A stretch of 64,000 nucleotides of DNA from Bicyclus anynana (taxonomy: Eukaryota; Arthropoda; Insecta; Lepidoptera; Nymphalidae): contig NC_069108.1 in the NCBI RefSeq assembly GCF_947172395.1, forward strand, positions 8,009,068 to 8,073,067, in the 5' to 3' direction. The position numbers and the translations under genes were made by a program. The number at the start of each line of letters is the position of its first letter. The first letter of the stretch is position 1. This document shows positions 34,260-45,222 of the stretch, piece by piece. Below the pieces are notes generated by a model, which saw nothing but the letters and a program-made list of their open reading frames with translations, searched no databases and was not told the DNA's origin.

Positions 34260-36480
34260 AATGTCTTTGAATGAATGAATTTATTAGCCGCGTCTCAATA
34301 ACTTCCGAGTATCGGCTCAATTGAATCTGACTATATTATTAATTAAGTATTTAAAGTACATTACTAGTTACGCAAGCAACCAATCGCAATACACATTTTT
34401 AAAATTGTGATTAGTTAGCATTAAATAAATAGTGAATACTAAATCACGTGACTATCAAATTACTAACAATAGCTAGTTGCTAATTTTGGATTATGTCCAC
34501 TAACATGGGTCAAAGTTAGTGAATTGGCTGGTTGGTCATTACCATCCTTTTACTAGCACTTTTTTATTATTAAACTTTTTAATTTGTCTGTATGTATTAC
34601 GCAACAAAACTATAGTAATGAATGTAAAGGCTCATTCACATTGACAAATATTCCCGACGCGTTTTAACAATTCGCACGCCACTTGCACGGGTACAATACA
34701 TTGTGATCGAGTACATTTATATTTTTACAATTATCATTATTAATAACTTCCCTGTTCGCGGCTGTAGTGAAACGCAAAAAAAAATAATAAATGATATTTT
34801 ATTAATTCACGCACATGGGAAATTGTTAATAATATGTCAATAATTTAAAAATAAATTGCACTTAACGCCACTTATTAATAATATTAAAATATAATACAGA
34901 CTAACATCTATGTAATATATATTTATCCTAAATAAATCCAGACAAATTTAGACATAAAAAGTCCAGATTGACATATTTGGATATTAAACAATTGTCGAAA
35001 ATTTTATTCAATAGCACATAAAACTATATATATAATTTCATTTTACAAATCTTTAATAAAATCTCAATATGCATAATAGTTTTATGTATTAAAGAATTTA
35101 AATCAAAGTTTGATTAAAATTTTTGATATAAATTCAAATATAACCAAGTTATTGTAAATTTTGTGACACCATTTTTATTTTTATTAATATTCTTCATGAC
35201 ACCATTTTCATTTTAAGAATTAGTTTCAAAAATTAAATTTATATTGTTGGATTTTGAATAAAAAAAAACAATTTTAATTAAAACTTGACTTAACGCTTGG
35301 CTTATGTACCTAAAACTCTTTTCTTATATTACTAGTACTTTGATGTTAAAATTCACATTGTTTTTTTTTTTTTAAAAACAGCAAATTTTAAAAAATAAAA
35401 TAATGTGAAATATATGAATTCCTCGACGTTCCTAATTCTAACACTGTAAATATAAGACAGTTTTGTGTATATGTAAAATAATATGTATGGTTTGTATGTA
35501 CGCTTGTAATTTGTATGATATTCATACATAGTTCACAATACACAGTTCTAAAATGCTGTACATGTGAAAAAATCAGTATCATGTATTATAACATATGTAA
35601 AATAATTTTTATGTTTGTATGTTATATAATTTGTATGCTTCGCTTTGAATGCAAAATGTTCAAAATTAATCCAGTGCAAGTTTCCTAAACATATTATGAT
35701 GGATTTCTTATTAATCCATCACGGGATATGGATGAAATTTGGCATTATTTGATATTAGTCTAAAATCATCAAATTGGTTAGATTATCTCTATCACAATCA
35801 ACGCAAATGAAACCGGTCGTTTTATGTTATTAGTGTGAAGACGACTTTATACATATTTTAAAATATTTAATATGCATCTACATCTTCAGCATTTAGTTTT
35901 AAAATATTTAATATGTATATATTCACAGAACATTTTGCATTGAAAGAGCAAAATGTAAAATAAATGATATAATGCAGTAATTTCCATAAAAAAAATCAAT
36001 GTCAAGTGTTTAACAACAAAAAAAAATGTTTTAAACTGTACTGTGTCCACACTTTTTGAAAAATTTATGGATTTTATGTAAACCCTACCCTGTGAAAGAA
36101 TTGAAAATAAAAACATTTATTATTACATATATTAACTTATACATATTTTTATTTGTGTCTTGACACTTTATAGCGCAGATCAATTGACATAATGGAAATA
36201 TTTTACTTTATCTGTAGGTCTAGCATACAACCAATGACATATCTAGTGTAGAGAAACAGACAAATGTCGCCCAATAGTGGGGGATTTGCTCCTCCAATAT
36301 ATCTCTCTATTCCTTCTATCCTTTATTTATTACTATCTCTTTCATTCCCAACGCAATGTAAGAGATAGCGATATATCTATTGGTTGATATTTGTTTTTTT
36401 TTTTCATGACATATGTTGTTCATTGCAAGTTAGGCCTACTGATATGACTAAAAGTTTGTTTGTTTGATTTTTTCAAAGTC
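34260..36480. other. AT-rich intron stretch, nothing recognised
   Basis: No exon or complete element. A small hairpin (GATGGATT...AATCCATC) lies at about 35699-35721. Confidence 0.5.
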
Positions 36481-36594
36481 TATACTATATTATAAAGAGA
36501 TAAAATTAGTAAGTTTTTATTTTGTGAGGTTGTCATTATTCATTCTTTTTTTAAAGTATTTAGGTAGAATCGATTTTGGAAATCTTTTAACAAT

Positions 36595-36648
36595 ACAAAG
36601 CGACATTAGTCAAAGGCATAATATAGCCTTTGACTAATGTCGCTTTGT
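36595..36648. repeat. Perfect 23-bp inverted repeat (hairpin)
   Basis: ACAAAGCGACATTAGTCAAA continuing GGC at 36595-36617 is exactly mirrored at 36626-36648 around the loop ATAATATA. It lies inside a Helitron-like stretch starting at about 36480. Confidence 0.95.
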
Positions 36649-36984
36649 CTCAGTATTCTCACAGGCAGTGGCGTGAACTTCATAGATGCATAAACTGCAT
36701 GCCCAGATAATTCATTGCGTCCACACCCCTCCACTTGTATTGGAGGTGGAATTCTCCATTTTGTATAGTTTGTACGTATCCATCACGATTTTTCAAAAAC
36801 CCAGCTAGACATACAATTTTTTTTAAATTTGGCAGGGAGGTAGTTTATACTTAGTAGACATCTGCTAAAAACGGATTTAGCTACAGGACGATATAAAGAA
36901 AGTCCAACTAGTTCTAATACAAAAGTATCAATTGAACTGCGCCATAGTCCCTACGCCGCGTCAGCTAGCACGCGACAGTCATAC

Positions 36985-37167
36985 CTGAGTCCTCGTCGGG
37001 TGGTCGCGGTGCGGGTGCTGGTGCGGGTGCGGGTGCGGGTGCGCGTGCGGGTGCGCCGGGTGCGGGTGCGCCGCGTGCGGGTGCGGCGCGTGCGGGTGCG
37101 GCGCGTGCGGGTGCGGCCAGCCCACGCCGCCGCCTAGCGCACTCAGCCGCGCACCTCGCAGCGACAT
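36985..37167 (-). CDS. RNF44: RNF38/44-family gene, exon 7 (His-Pro repeat)
   Basis: Acceptor ATCATGTTACAG, donor GTATGA, phase 0 at both ends, 61 codons. It starts MSLRGARLSALGGGVGWPHP and continues as a run of PHAPHPHAAHPHP-type dipeptides to RDHPTRTQ. The DNA beneath is a GCGGGTGCG-type hexamer repeat, so the length is likely variable between individuals. The cluster of His-Pro dipeptides echoes exon 6. Confidence 0.82.
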
Positions 37168-38076
37168 CTGTAACATGATATACAGTGTGTTATAGGAAAT
37201 ACCGTCCGGCCCTTAAGGGTGTACTTAGGTATCGTGTATACATTATTTTTATGCAGTCCTTATTTTTAAAGAAATACATTTTTTTCCCTGCACGAAATTA
37301 ACATAAAAAAATGCAAAATTATAAAAACTTACATGGCAACACATAAGTTGAGATAGGTTAATTATTAGTAGGCATTACTACAAAATAAAAACGCCGCCAT
37401 CTATGTTTCGTGCTGCGTTTACACGTTTCTATTCAAAGCGGTATTGAATGGGCAAGTAAACACACAAGTACACACAACAAGGTGATGGGTTTGTCAAGGT
37501 GCTTTATCATCTTGTGCTATGCACAAGCATTCATGCTTGCTTGCATAACTGGCGTGTTGTGATGTGTGTAAAGTTAATTTACGCAGATGGACGATGGTAG
37601 ATGAATTAATGGTTAGTGGATCATTTTCCACATTTTCCACTCCTTGAACATACATTACACCTGAAACTCCCTTTTAATCTGGAACACAGTAATAGCTTCG
37701 TCATAAATAGATCTACTACTACTAATTTAAGTTTGCATTTTGGGCGAGTGGCGCAGGCAAACTAAACACAGCATTACAGACATCGCACGTGTCGGCGGCG
37801 GCGCGGCGTTTCAAAGACAGTGGGCGCTGAAAACGATGGTACCTACTACCTACCCTTTACGATATGCGGCGCAGCATTGTCAAAAGGCTTTTAATTTTGC
37901 CGACTTTTGTGCCACAGGTGTATAGGTAGGTGGTAATAATCTAGATATACGTACCATAATTGATAGTACAGTGTTGTCACTTTTTAAATTTTCCAAGTTT
38001 TGGAACAATTTATGTTTATAATTAGAAACTTTATTATCACGGATGGTATTTTTAAAACACACTGTATATATACTTA
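37168..38076. other. Intron 6-7 (part), no recognised element
   Basis: Mixed AT-rich sequence with no supported coding or repeat feature. Confidence 0.45.
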
Positions 38077-38700
38077 TAATAAATCTGTAGGGAGGTCAAT
38101 TCTGTACATGAAATATATTTCCAGAACAACTATCAGGGGGTGATTAGTGATCGATACTGATGCCAAAAATTGTCGTCGTCGTCGTTATCAACCCATATAC
38201 GACTCACTGCTGAGCTCGAGTCTCCTCTCAGAATGAGAGGGGTCAGGCCAATAGTCCACCACGCTGGCCCACTGTGGATTGGCAGACTTCACACACGCAG
38301 AGAATTAAGAAATTCTCTGGTATGCAGGTTTCCTCACGATGTTTTCCTTCACCGTTTGAGACACGTGATATTCAATTTCATAAAATGCACACAACTGAAA
38401 CGTTGTGCATGCCCCGGACCGAATTCGAACCCACGCCCTCAGAAATCGGAGGCAGAGGTCATATCCACTGGGCTATCACAGCCTTGCCAATAACGCAATC
38501 AGTAAAATTTTCCTCTGTGTGTTCGTTACAGAAACAAAAACTACTCGACGGATTTTAACGAAACTTGGTACAATTATTCTTCATACACCTGGGGAGGGCC
38601 TGGACTTTCAATCTACGATCAATAGGAGGAATTAGACATGGAAAAGCATCACACCCAAATTTAGAAACAAAATTGTCTGTCGTTTTTTTGAAGGGTACTC
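38077..38700 (-). mobile_element. Helitron-like element split by a SINE
   Basis: Left piece ATAATAAATCTGTAGGGAGG to GATGCCAAAAATTG; right piece resumes at about 38495 with GCAATCAGTAAAATTTTCC. The uninterrupted order is seen at 1470-1530. Confidence 0.8.
38169..38487 (-). mobile_element. tRNA-derived SINE family B inserted in the Helitron
   Basis: Full length in reverse: GTTATCAACCCATATACG tail side to GGGCTATCACAG head side, with box B complement GAATTCGAACC (one change). Confidence 0.88.
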
Positions 38701-38877
38701 CCACTCATCAAAAATATTTAACAAGAATAAATAATAAAATATTTAACAAGAATAATATAAATCTGTACACAGAATATTAAATTAATGGATCGATGTTTTG
38801 CTGTTCGTTCGTTCGTTAGAATAGAATCGATTTTTCTTTTAGATATTGTTTTTATTACAAATTTATTATCTATACTT

Positions 38878-38985
38878 CTATACTAATATTAAAAAGCTGA
38901 AGAGTTTGTTTGTTTGTTTGTTTGAACGCGCTAATCTCAGGAACTATTGGTCCGATTTGAAAAATTCTTTCAGTGTTATATTAAA
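38878..38985 (+). mobile_element. Helitron-like 5' fragment
   Basis: ATACTAATATTAAAAAGCTG and GAACGCGCTAATCTCAGGAA; it breaks after CTTTCAGTGTTA. Confidence 0.7.
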
Positions 38986-39216
38986 GTCATAATTCGGCGT
39001 CTCGCTTGCGCTTCGAATTTTATCCATATCGTACCGACGCGCTGCGCGCTCTTAAGCCTACATTTTCATGAATAAAATATCATGCATTAATTCATTCATT
39101 CATTCAAGTAGACGTGCGTAGCGTGCTCCGGGTGCTAGTAGAGCAGCTATCGAACCATTGTTATCACAAGTAACGCTTGCAACGACTGGTGACGTTACAG
39201 GCGACATATCCCCCAC

Positions 39217-39379
39217 CTGGTTGATGTCGAGCAGCAGCGGCGTGTGGTGCGCGTGCGGCAGGTGCGCCGGGTGCGCCGGGTGCGGGTGCGGCGCGTGCGC
39301 CGGGTGCGCCGGGTGCGGCTCCAGCAGCCGCTCGTGCCACACGCCCGCGCCGTTGCCGCTCACGTACCGCATGCGACGG
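39217..39379 (-). CDS. RNF44: RNF38/44-family gene, exon 6 (His-Pro-Ala rich)
   Basis: Acceptor TTGTTCGTCCTCCAG, donor GTGGGG (weaker than consensus). One leading base completes a Pro codon, after which the exon reads RRMRYVSGNGAGVWHERLLE, then a repeat of PHPAHPAHAPHPHPAHPAHL, then PHAHHTPLLLDINQ, ending in phase 0. A second frame is also open through the GC-rich repeat but does not fit the neighbouring exons. The flanking YVSGNGAGVW and LLLDIN segments are not low-complexity and may be conserved. Confidence 0.8.
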
Positions 39380-39416
39380 CTGGAGGACGAACAATATAAT
39401 AAAGTATATCAAGAAC

Positions 39417-39577
39417 TAGCTGACGCCGCGCGGTTTCACCCGCGTGGTTTTCGTTCCCGTAGAAATACGGAAATAATATATAACCTATAGAGTTTCTCGA
39501 TAAATGGGCTATCTAAGACTGAAAGATTTTTTCAAATCGGACCAGTAGTTCCTTTGATTAGTATAGAGTTTAGATAT
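39417..39577 (-). mobile_element. Helitron-like element close to exon 6
   Basis: AGCTGACGCCGCGCGGTTTC start (reverse of the 3' end) to TTAGTATAGA. It begins about 38 bp upstream of the exon 6 acceptor. Confidence 0.78.
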
Positions 39578-39934
39578 AGATATGGACCGAAGACATCAAG
39601 CGGGTTGCAGGAAGCCGCTGTAACCTGATTCATGTCCTCAGTTTTTACGGGATAAAAAGGAGTCTATATGTTGCTTTATGACCTCCTTTATCCTCTAATG
39701 AAAGTCTTGTTAAAATCGGTTCAGCCGTTCCGAAGATTAGCAAGGACATACAGACAGATAGACAGACAAAATGGTAATGGTATCATGTAAATAACAAATC
39801 GTTTATGTTGCACTTTTTTTTGTAGAATAATGAAAAAAAAAACTATGTAGGTACTTGAGACACAGGTATCTTGAAGTCACACACAGACACTTGAATTTTA
39901 TTTATATGTATAGATTTATTTATATATAACTTAC

Positions 39935-40004
39935 GGTGGTTGGTAATGGTGTCTGGGCGTCCGCCTTTCTACGGGAGGGGCGGTGACAGACACGTTGCTC
40001 TCTC
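39935..40004 (-). CDS. RNF44: RNF38/44-family gene, exon 5
   Basis: Acceptor AAAACATTTCAG and consensus donor GTAAGT. It begins with two bases of a split Gly codon and ends with two bases of a Pro codon. It encodes ESNVSVTAPPVERRTPRHHY then QP. Its 5' edge and the intron upstream have been duplicated in tandem four more times (40128-40650), which supports the acceptor position but leaves several decoy acceptors. Confidence 0.75.
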
Positions 40005-40127
40005 CTGAAATGTTTTTGTGAGTAATAAGATAGGTTTCATGTACCAGGCGGTCATCAACTGATAGGAGTAAATAGATTATTAGAAGAAAGTTCAGACGAA
40101 ATTCCTATAAACAGGAGAGGCAGGCAG

Positions 40128-40650
40128 ACAGATACGTTGCCTCTTCTGAAATATTTAAGTCTTATGTAGGTTTCATGTACCAGGAGATTATCAACTGTTA
40201 GAAGGAATTACGATTATTGGAAAGAAGTTTGGAAGAAATTCCTTTATACAGGATGGGCAGACAGAAACATTGCCTCTTCTTAAACATTTTTGTAAGTCAT
40301 GCAGGTAGGTTACATGTACCAGGCGATCATCAACTGTTAGGAGTAAATAGATTATTAAAAGAAAGTTCAGACCTATAAACAGGAAAGGCAGACATACATA
40401 CATTGCCTCTTCTGAAATATTTTAGTCTAAAGGCAGGTTTCATGTACCAGGCGATCATCAACTGTTAGGAGTAAATAGGAGTAACGATTATTAGAAAGAA
40501 ATTCGGAGGAAATTCCTAACAGGAGAGGCAGACAGATACATTGCCTCTTCTGAATAATTTTTGTAAGTCATGCAGGTAGGTTTCATGTACCAGGACCAGG
40601 CGATCATCAACTGTTAGGAGTAAATGATTATTAGAAGGAAGTTCGGAGGA
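40128..40650 (-). repeat. Tandem array with decayed copies of the exon 5 acceptor
   Basis: Four diverged units of about 132-140 bp follow the unit that contains the real exon 5 acceptor. Shared parts on the + strand are a GCAGACAGATACATTGCCTC core, CTTCTGAAAT, and CATGTACCAGGCGATCATCA. On the gene strand three copies keep a TTC(A)G-type AG at about 40145, 40411 and 40550; the copy near 40280 has lost it (CTTAAG). No copy keeps the GTAAGT donor of exon 5, so these look like broken exon duplicates. Confidence 0.85.
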
Positions 40651-40833
40651 AAGATGGAAGGAAATACCATTATTTATGTTTTATACTTTCTGGTAGTAGA
40701 CATAAATTTTTACAAATGTAACTTGAAAAACACTGAAAAATATATATTTTTGGCTTTCCCACGTGTCGTCGTAGTGGTTCTGTATGGAGCCAAACGGCAT
40801 TTACTCAACAGGAAAAAAAACAAAAGTACTGAC

Positions 40834-40975
40834 CAGACGACAGATGCCTGGAGATCCGCCTGCGCTTCCTGGTGGGGCTGTCGCCGGGCTTGCTGGACAG
40901 CTCTCCGTCCGACGAGCCCGCGCCGCTCACCACCGACTCCACCATGGGAGCTGCGCCTTCCAGGGGGTTCGTGTC
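40834..40975 (-). CDS. RNF44: RNF38/44-family gene, exon 4 (basic patch)
   Basis: Acceptor TGGTTGCCCAG, donor GTCAGT. It starts in phase 0 and ends with one base of a Gly codon. It encodes DTNPLEGAAPMVESVVSGAG, then SSDGELSSKPGDSPTRKRRR and ISRHLSS. The DSPTRKRRRISR patch resembles a basic nuclear localisation signal beside a Ser-Pro/Thr-Arg phosphorylatable segment; vertebrate RNF38/44 proteins also have a basic patch in this half. Nuclear localisation is inference. Confidence 0.85.
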
Positions 40976-41048
40976 CTGGGCAACCAAACGTGGTTTGTCA
41001 TGTTCCAGGAACACAGGGGTAGTTGATCACAGAATTGAAAATTTAAAA

Positions 41049-41492
41049 AAAAAACAACCGACTTCAAAATCACATAAACGTTTCCACTAAACTAAAAAGG
41101 TAAAATAATAACATTGTGCGTACTACCTTCTGATCAATTTGAAGGCGGTGCCAAGACAGTGACGTTTTAATTGAAAATACTTTTTAAGATTCATATTATC
41201 TTTTATAATTTGAATAGTAATTCCTTATTATTTTAATTTATTTATATTTAATATAGGATTTTTTTTTTTATGTTGTATAAGAATTGGGGTATACACAGTA
41301 ATAATTGCTGGTTGATCTTCTAATACAAATTATTCTTTATATTTATATATTTAATATTAAAATGGGTTAAGTTAATGCATCACTGTCTTGGAACCGCCTT
41401 CAAATTGATCAGAAGGTAGCACACACACAATGTTATTTTTTTATTTTAGTTTAGTGGAAACATTTATGTGATTTAAAGTCGGTTGTTTTTTT
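41049..41492. mobile_element. Fold-back element, family G, copy 1
   Basis: Arms of about 115 bp: ACAACCGACTTCAAAATCAC and CTACCTTCTGATCAATTTGA on the left, mirrored at 41380-41492, around an AT-rich spacer of about 200 bp. Confidence 0.88.
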
Positions 41493-41499
41493 TTTTATT

Positions 41500-41876
41500 A
41501 AATGTGCTTTGGCCACCCTACAATTTTCGAAAGTTCCCCTCGATTTCTCCAGGATCCCATCATCAGATCCTGGTTTTCCTATCAAGGTACCACCCTCGGA
41601 ATATCTCCTTTCCAACAAAAAATCATCAGAATTGGTCCACAAACGACAGCGTGATGAAAAGACCTGCCCAGGTGTATGAAGAATAATTGTACCAAGCTTC
41701 ATCAAAATCCGTCTAGTAATTTTTGTTTCTACAACGAACATACAGACAGACAGACGAAAATTTTACTGATTGCATTTTTGGCATCAGTATCGATCACTAA
41801 TCACACGATGATAGTTATTTTGGAAATATATTTCATGTACAGAATAATTGACCTCTCTACAGATTTATTATAGGTA
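41500..41876 (-). mobile_element. Helitron-like element joined to fold-back copy 1
   Basis: TCGATTTCTCCAGGATCCCA, ATACAGACAGACAGACGAAA and GACCTCTCTACAGATTTATT match 60038-60415 in part. Confidence 0.65.
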
Positions 41877-41881
41877 TAGAT

Positions 41882-42182
41882 CTCAGACCAATTATAGAAG
41901 GACCTGTATCGCACTCATAGTCACGAACAAAATTGTCTGTCATGTCATTTAGATTTGTTATATATCTTATACTAAACTAGAAGTTATTGCCCGTTTTTTA
42001 CACAATTCAATTACTCAAAAAGGTTATTTTTACGGAGCTCTTTAACCGACGAACACGATTACAACTATTTAACATCGATTCTATACAGACAGTTTTTATA
42101 ATCGCATTAGATCGTTGATCATATACTTTGACAGAAAAGTTACGTCAAGCGAGGCAGGTCCTATACAATAATTGCTCTGAGG
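41882..42182 (-). mobile_element. CTCAGACC MITE, copy 3
   Basis: CTCAGACCAATTATAGAAGG to AATAATTGCTCTGAG. The flanks are not a clear duplication. It lies about 12 bp from the exon 3 donor. Confidence 0.82.
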
Positions 42183-42199
42183 TTATATTATAGGTTTAC

Positions 42200-42282
42200 C
42201 ATGTGATGATGGTGAGGCGCGTGGTGGTGGTGCGGCGACTCCGCCGAGGGTCCCGCTCCGGCGCCAGGGCTGACGCGCATCT
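42200..42282 (-). CDS. RNF44: RNF38/44-family gene, exon 3
   Basis: Acceptor TTTGTGTTTCCAG, donor GTAAAC. It begins with two bases of a split Glu codon and ends at a codon boundary. It encodes MRVSPGAGAGPSAESPHHHH then APHHHHM, with two His4 runs. Homopolymeric His is common in disordered insect regulatory proteins. The internal ATG is in frame and could serve as an alternative start, but its context does not show that. Confidence 0.75.
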
Positions 42283-42367
42283 CTGGAAACACAAACGAAA
42301 TGCATTCAAACACCAATTTGAGAACCGCTGGCGCAGTTGGTAGTGCTCAGTGGCGTGCAGTTCATCC

Positions 42368-42709
42368 TACTAATATTATAAACACGAAAGTTTGTATGGA
42401 TGTTTGGATGTTTGTTACTCTACGCCGATACTACTGAATCGATTTGGCTGAAATTTGGAGGCTACTTTTTATACAGAAAAATTCCATGGTTTTCCGAGAT
42501 TTGCGAATACTGATGATTTTGTTTATATGAATGTTTGTTACTCTTTCACGCCTCAACTACTGACCCGCATTAGATGAAATTTGGTATTGAGATATATTAT
42601 AGCCTGGATTAACACATAGGCTACTTTTCATACCGGAAAAATCTAATGTTTCCGAGGGATTTGTGAAAAACTAAATTCCCACGCGGACGAAGTCGCGGGC
42701 GTCCGCTAA
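42368..42709 (+). mobile_element. Helitron-like element
   Basis: ACTAATATTATAAACACGAA start, GGAAAAATCTAATGTTTCCG, and the GCGGACG...CGTCCGC hairpin end followed by TAAT. Confidence 0.75.
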
Positions 42710-42719
42710 TAAAATATAA

Positions 42720-43010
42720 AGCGTACGTCCGCCACACTGCACCACAGCGGGTCGGTGGGCGCTGCAACGGTACCTGTCGGTAAGGTAAGGTAACAAAACA
42801 AAAATAAATGAACAGAACTTTCGAAAAAGTTTAGTCGAAAACAAAATAGTGGTGATCGGGCGCCCCTGAGATCGCGGCGCCTCTGAGATCGCGGCGCCCG
42901 GGTGCGACGCACTATAGGTAAAGACGCCTCTGACCGCGAGGGTTACCATGGTAGACCCTAGAGACACGCACCAGCGAGACGGTGGACGCTATAACAGTAC
43001 CTGTTCTCCG
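42720..43010. repeat. Partial duplication of the exon 2 donor region
   Basis: 42734-42773 resembles 42969-43006: GCACCA, CGGTGG(G/A)CGCT, AAC(G/A)GTACCTGT. Between them are short direct repeats of GATCGCGGCGCC. Confidence 0.6.
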
Positions 43011-43069
43011 GCGTTCAGATGGTCCGGCGGTCCGTCGCTCGGCGCGACGCGATCCTCCGGCGCCTCCGC
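43001..43069 (-). CDS. RNF44: RNF38/44-family gene, exon 2 (possible cassette exon)
   Basis: A 69-nt exon after a strong TTCTGTTTGTCCTCAG acceptor, donor GTACTG. In the frame forced by its neighbours it reads GGAGGSRRAERRTAGPSERR then RT, a basic Arg-rich stretch. Because 69 is divisible by 3 and exon 1 also joins exon 3 in frame, it can be skipped cleanly. A second frame (AEAPEDRVAPSDGPPDHLNA) is also open and looks more protein-like, but does not fit exon 1 or exon 3. Least certain of the N-terminal exons. Confidence 0.55.
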
Positions 43070-43109
43070 CTGAGGACAAACAGAATACTGACAATGAAAC
43101 AAGTAGAAG

Positions 43110-43250
43110 CTGGATATCATTTAATATGTAAACTATAAACATAAACGCACAAATAACAAAGATATTAGTAATTTTGTTTAAAAGCCCATACAAATCTAAA
43201 GACCTACGACGTCATTAGTTCGTACCATTTTGTATGGGGCGTTTTTCAGG
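43110..43250 (+). mobile_element. MITE with GGGATGATGAC termini, partial copy
   Basis: ACTATAAACATAAACGCACA and TGTATGGGGCGTTTTTCAGG match the interior of the 13728 copy; both termini are missing. Confidence 0.75.
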
Positions 43251-43399
43251 GAGAACACCTATCAAGTTATTGTGGGTATGTGGGTATATTATTAAATTAT
43301 TATAATTATTAAAATTAAAATATCAATTTATTCAAAGTAAAGAAAATGTAAAGAAATAAAAAATAAATAAATCAGTGTGATAAATTAGTTTGATTTCAC

Positions 43400-43600
43400 A
43401 CAACATTAACAACCCACATTCAGCTCACTGTTGAGGACGAGCCTCCTCTCAAAATGAGAGGGGCTAGGCTAACAATCTACCACACTGACCCAATGCGGAT
43501 TGGTAGACTTCACACACGTAGAAGAAATGCGTTTCAACAAATTAAATATCTCGTGTCTCGAACGGGTGAAGAAATAGATCGTGAGGTTTCGTTTCCTCGA
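43400..43600 (-). mobile_element. SINE family B, partial
   Basis: ACAACCCACATTCAGCTCAC and GGTAGACTTCACACACGTAG; it ends after AAATAGATCGTGAGG and lacks the head. Confidence 0.8.
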
Positions 43601-43623
43601 GCCTCGCTTATGAATCTGAACTT

Positions 43624-43815
43624 AATATTATAAAGCTGAAGAGTTTGTTTGTTCATTTGTTTGAACGCGCTAATCTCAGGAACTACTGGTCCGATTTGAA
43701 AAATTCTATCAGTGTTAGATAGCCCATTTATCGAGGAAGGCTATAGGCTATATATTATCCCCGTATTCCTACGGGAACGGGAACCACGCGATTAAAACCG
43801 CGCAGCGTCAGCTAG
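43624..43815 (+). mobile_element. Short Helitron-like element, near complete
   Basis: AATATTATAAAGCTGAAGAG, CGAGGAAGGCTATAGGCTAT, ATTCCTACGGGAACGGGAAC and end CGCAGCGTCAGCTAGT. Confidence 0.83.
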
Positions 43816-43984
43816 TGATGTAATATACTGTGTATAGTGACATACAAATACAAGCGAACGCATTACGTAATGAAAAATCGGCAAGAGCTTTGTACGGGTT
43901 CGCATTGGAGCTCGGGGGCGCGGTTATTAACCTTATTAGGTTGCTTTGATTCAGTCGGAGAGTTCCGACGTAGCTCGTCATAGC

Positions 43985-44278
43985 CTCAGACCAATTATTG
44001 TATAGGAGCTGCCTCGCTAGACGTTACTTTTCTGTCAAAGTATGTGATCTAATGCGATTATAAAAGCTGTCTCTATAGAATCGATGTTAAATAGTTGTAA
44101 TCATGTTCGTCGGTTATAGAGCTCCGTAAAAATACCTTTTTGTCTAATTGAATTGTGTAAAAAGCGGACGAAAATTTTAGTTTAGTATAAGATCTAAGCT
44201 CGTTTTCCTCAGAAAATGACAGACAATTTTGTTCGTGACTATGAGTGCGATACAGGTCCTTCTATAATTGGTCTGAGG
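43985..44278 (+). mobile_element. CTCAGACC MITE with 8-bp TSD, copy 4
   Basis: Exact 8-bp flanks GTCATAGC on both sides, termini CTCAGACC and GGTCTGAG. Confidence 0.92.
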
Positions 44279-44446
44279 TCATAGCTCATACTGCAACTCT
44301 TCCATCTTACATTGCATCATCAATAGGCTACTCGCCTGCTGTACAAAACTAAGAAGATTTTTTGCATATAGGCAGTTCAGATGCCTAGAAACTCTAATCA
44401 CATTTTTATTTGTGAAAATGATCTCGTAATTGTAGTATTTTTCGTT

Positions 44447-44752
44447 ATCAACCCATATTGGGCTCACTGTAGAGCTCGAGTCTCCTCTCAGAATGAGAGG
44501 GGTTAGGCCAATAGTCCACCACGCTGGCCCAATGCGGACTGGCAGACTTCACACACGCAGAGAATTAAGAAAATTTTTTGGTATGCAGGTTTCCTCACGA
44601 TGTTTGCCTTCACCGTTTGAGACACGTGATATCTAATATCTTAAAATGCACACAACTGAAAAGTTGGAGGTGCATGCCCCGGACCGGATTCGAACCCACA
44701 CCCTCCGGAAACGGAAGCAGGGGTCATATCCACTGGGCTATCACGGCTCTAA
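44447..44752 (-). mobile_element. tRNA-derived SINE family B
   Basis: Complete in reverse, with box B complement GGATTCGAACC and head end GGGCTATCACGG. Confidence 0.9.
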
Positions 44753-45222
44753 ATATAGTAATATTTTTATAAAACAAAATTGTATTTTTATCACGTCACC
44801 GCAAACGCTAATCATAAACTGTGACGTCATTCGCTACAAGGGATCGGTTTGTGATTGGTGCTTGCGCTGTTATCTCTATGCATGACGTCACTTGCTAATG
44901 TGTGTTTCGGCGGCAAAAATTTTACGTAGTAATTTTTTATTTATTACGGGACAAAATAAAATAAAGCTTATAATACTTCCATAATTCAGTTTAAACACTG
45001 TTTACAAAAGAGGCAAGTAGCCTATTACCATCAGGTAGGGTTGCCAACCGTACTATAATATATAGTGTTGTACTATACTTCGGGTCTGCGTACTATTATA
45101 TATATAGTATATACTGTTGAAGACATATATAGTACGCAAAAATACTACATAATCAACACTGAAATCTAACAAACAAAAGTACATGTCCCAAAATGGGCCT
45201 TTATTATTTATAACTAGCTGAC

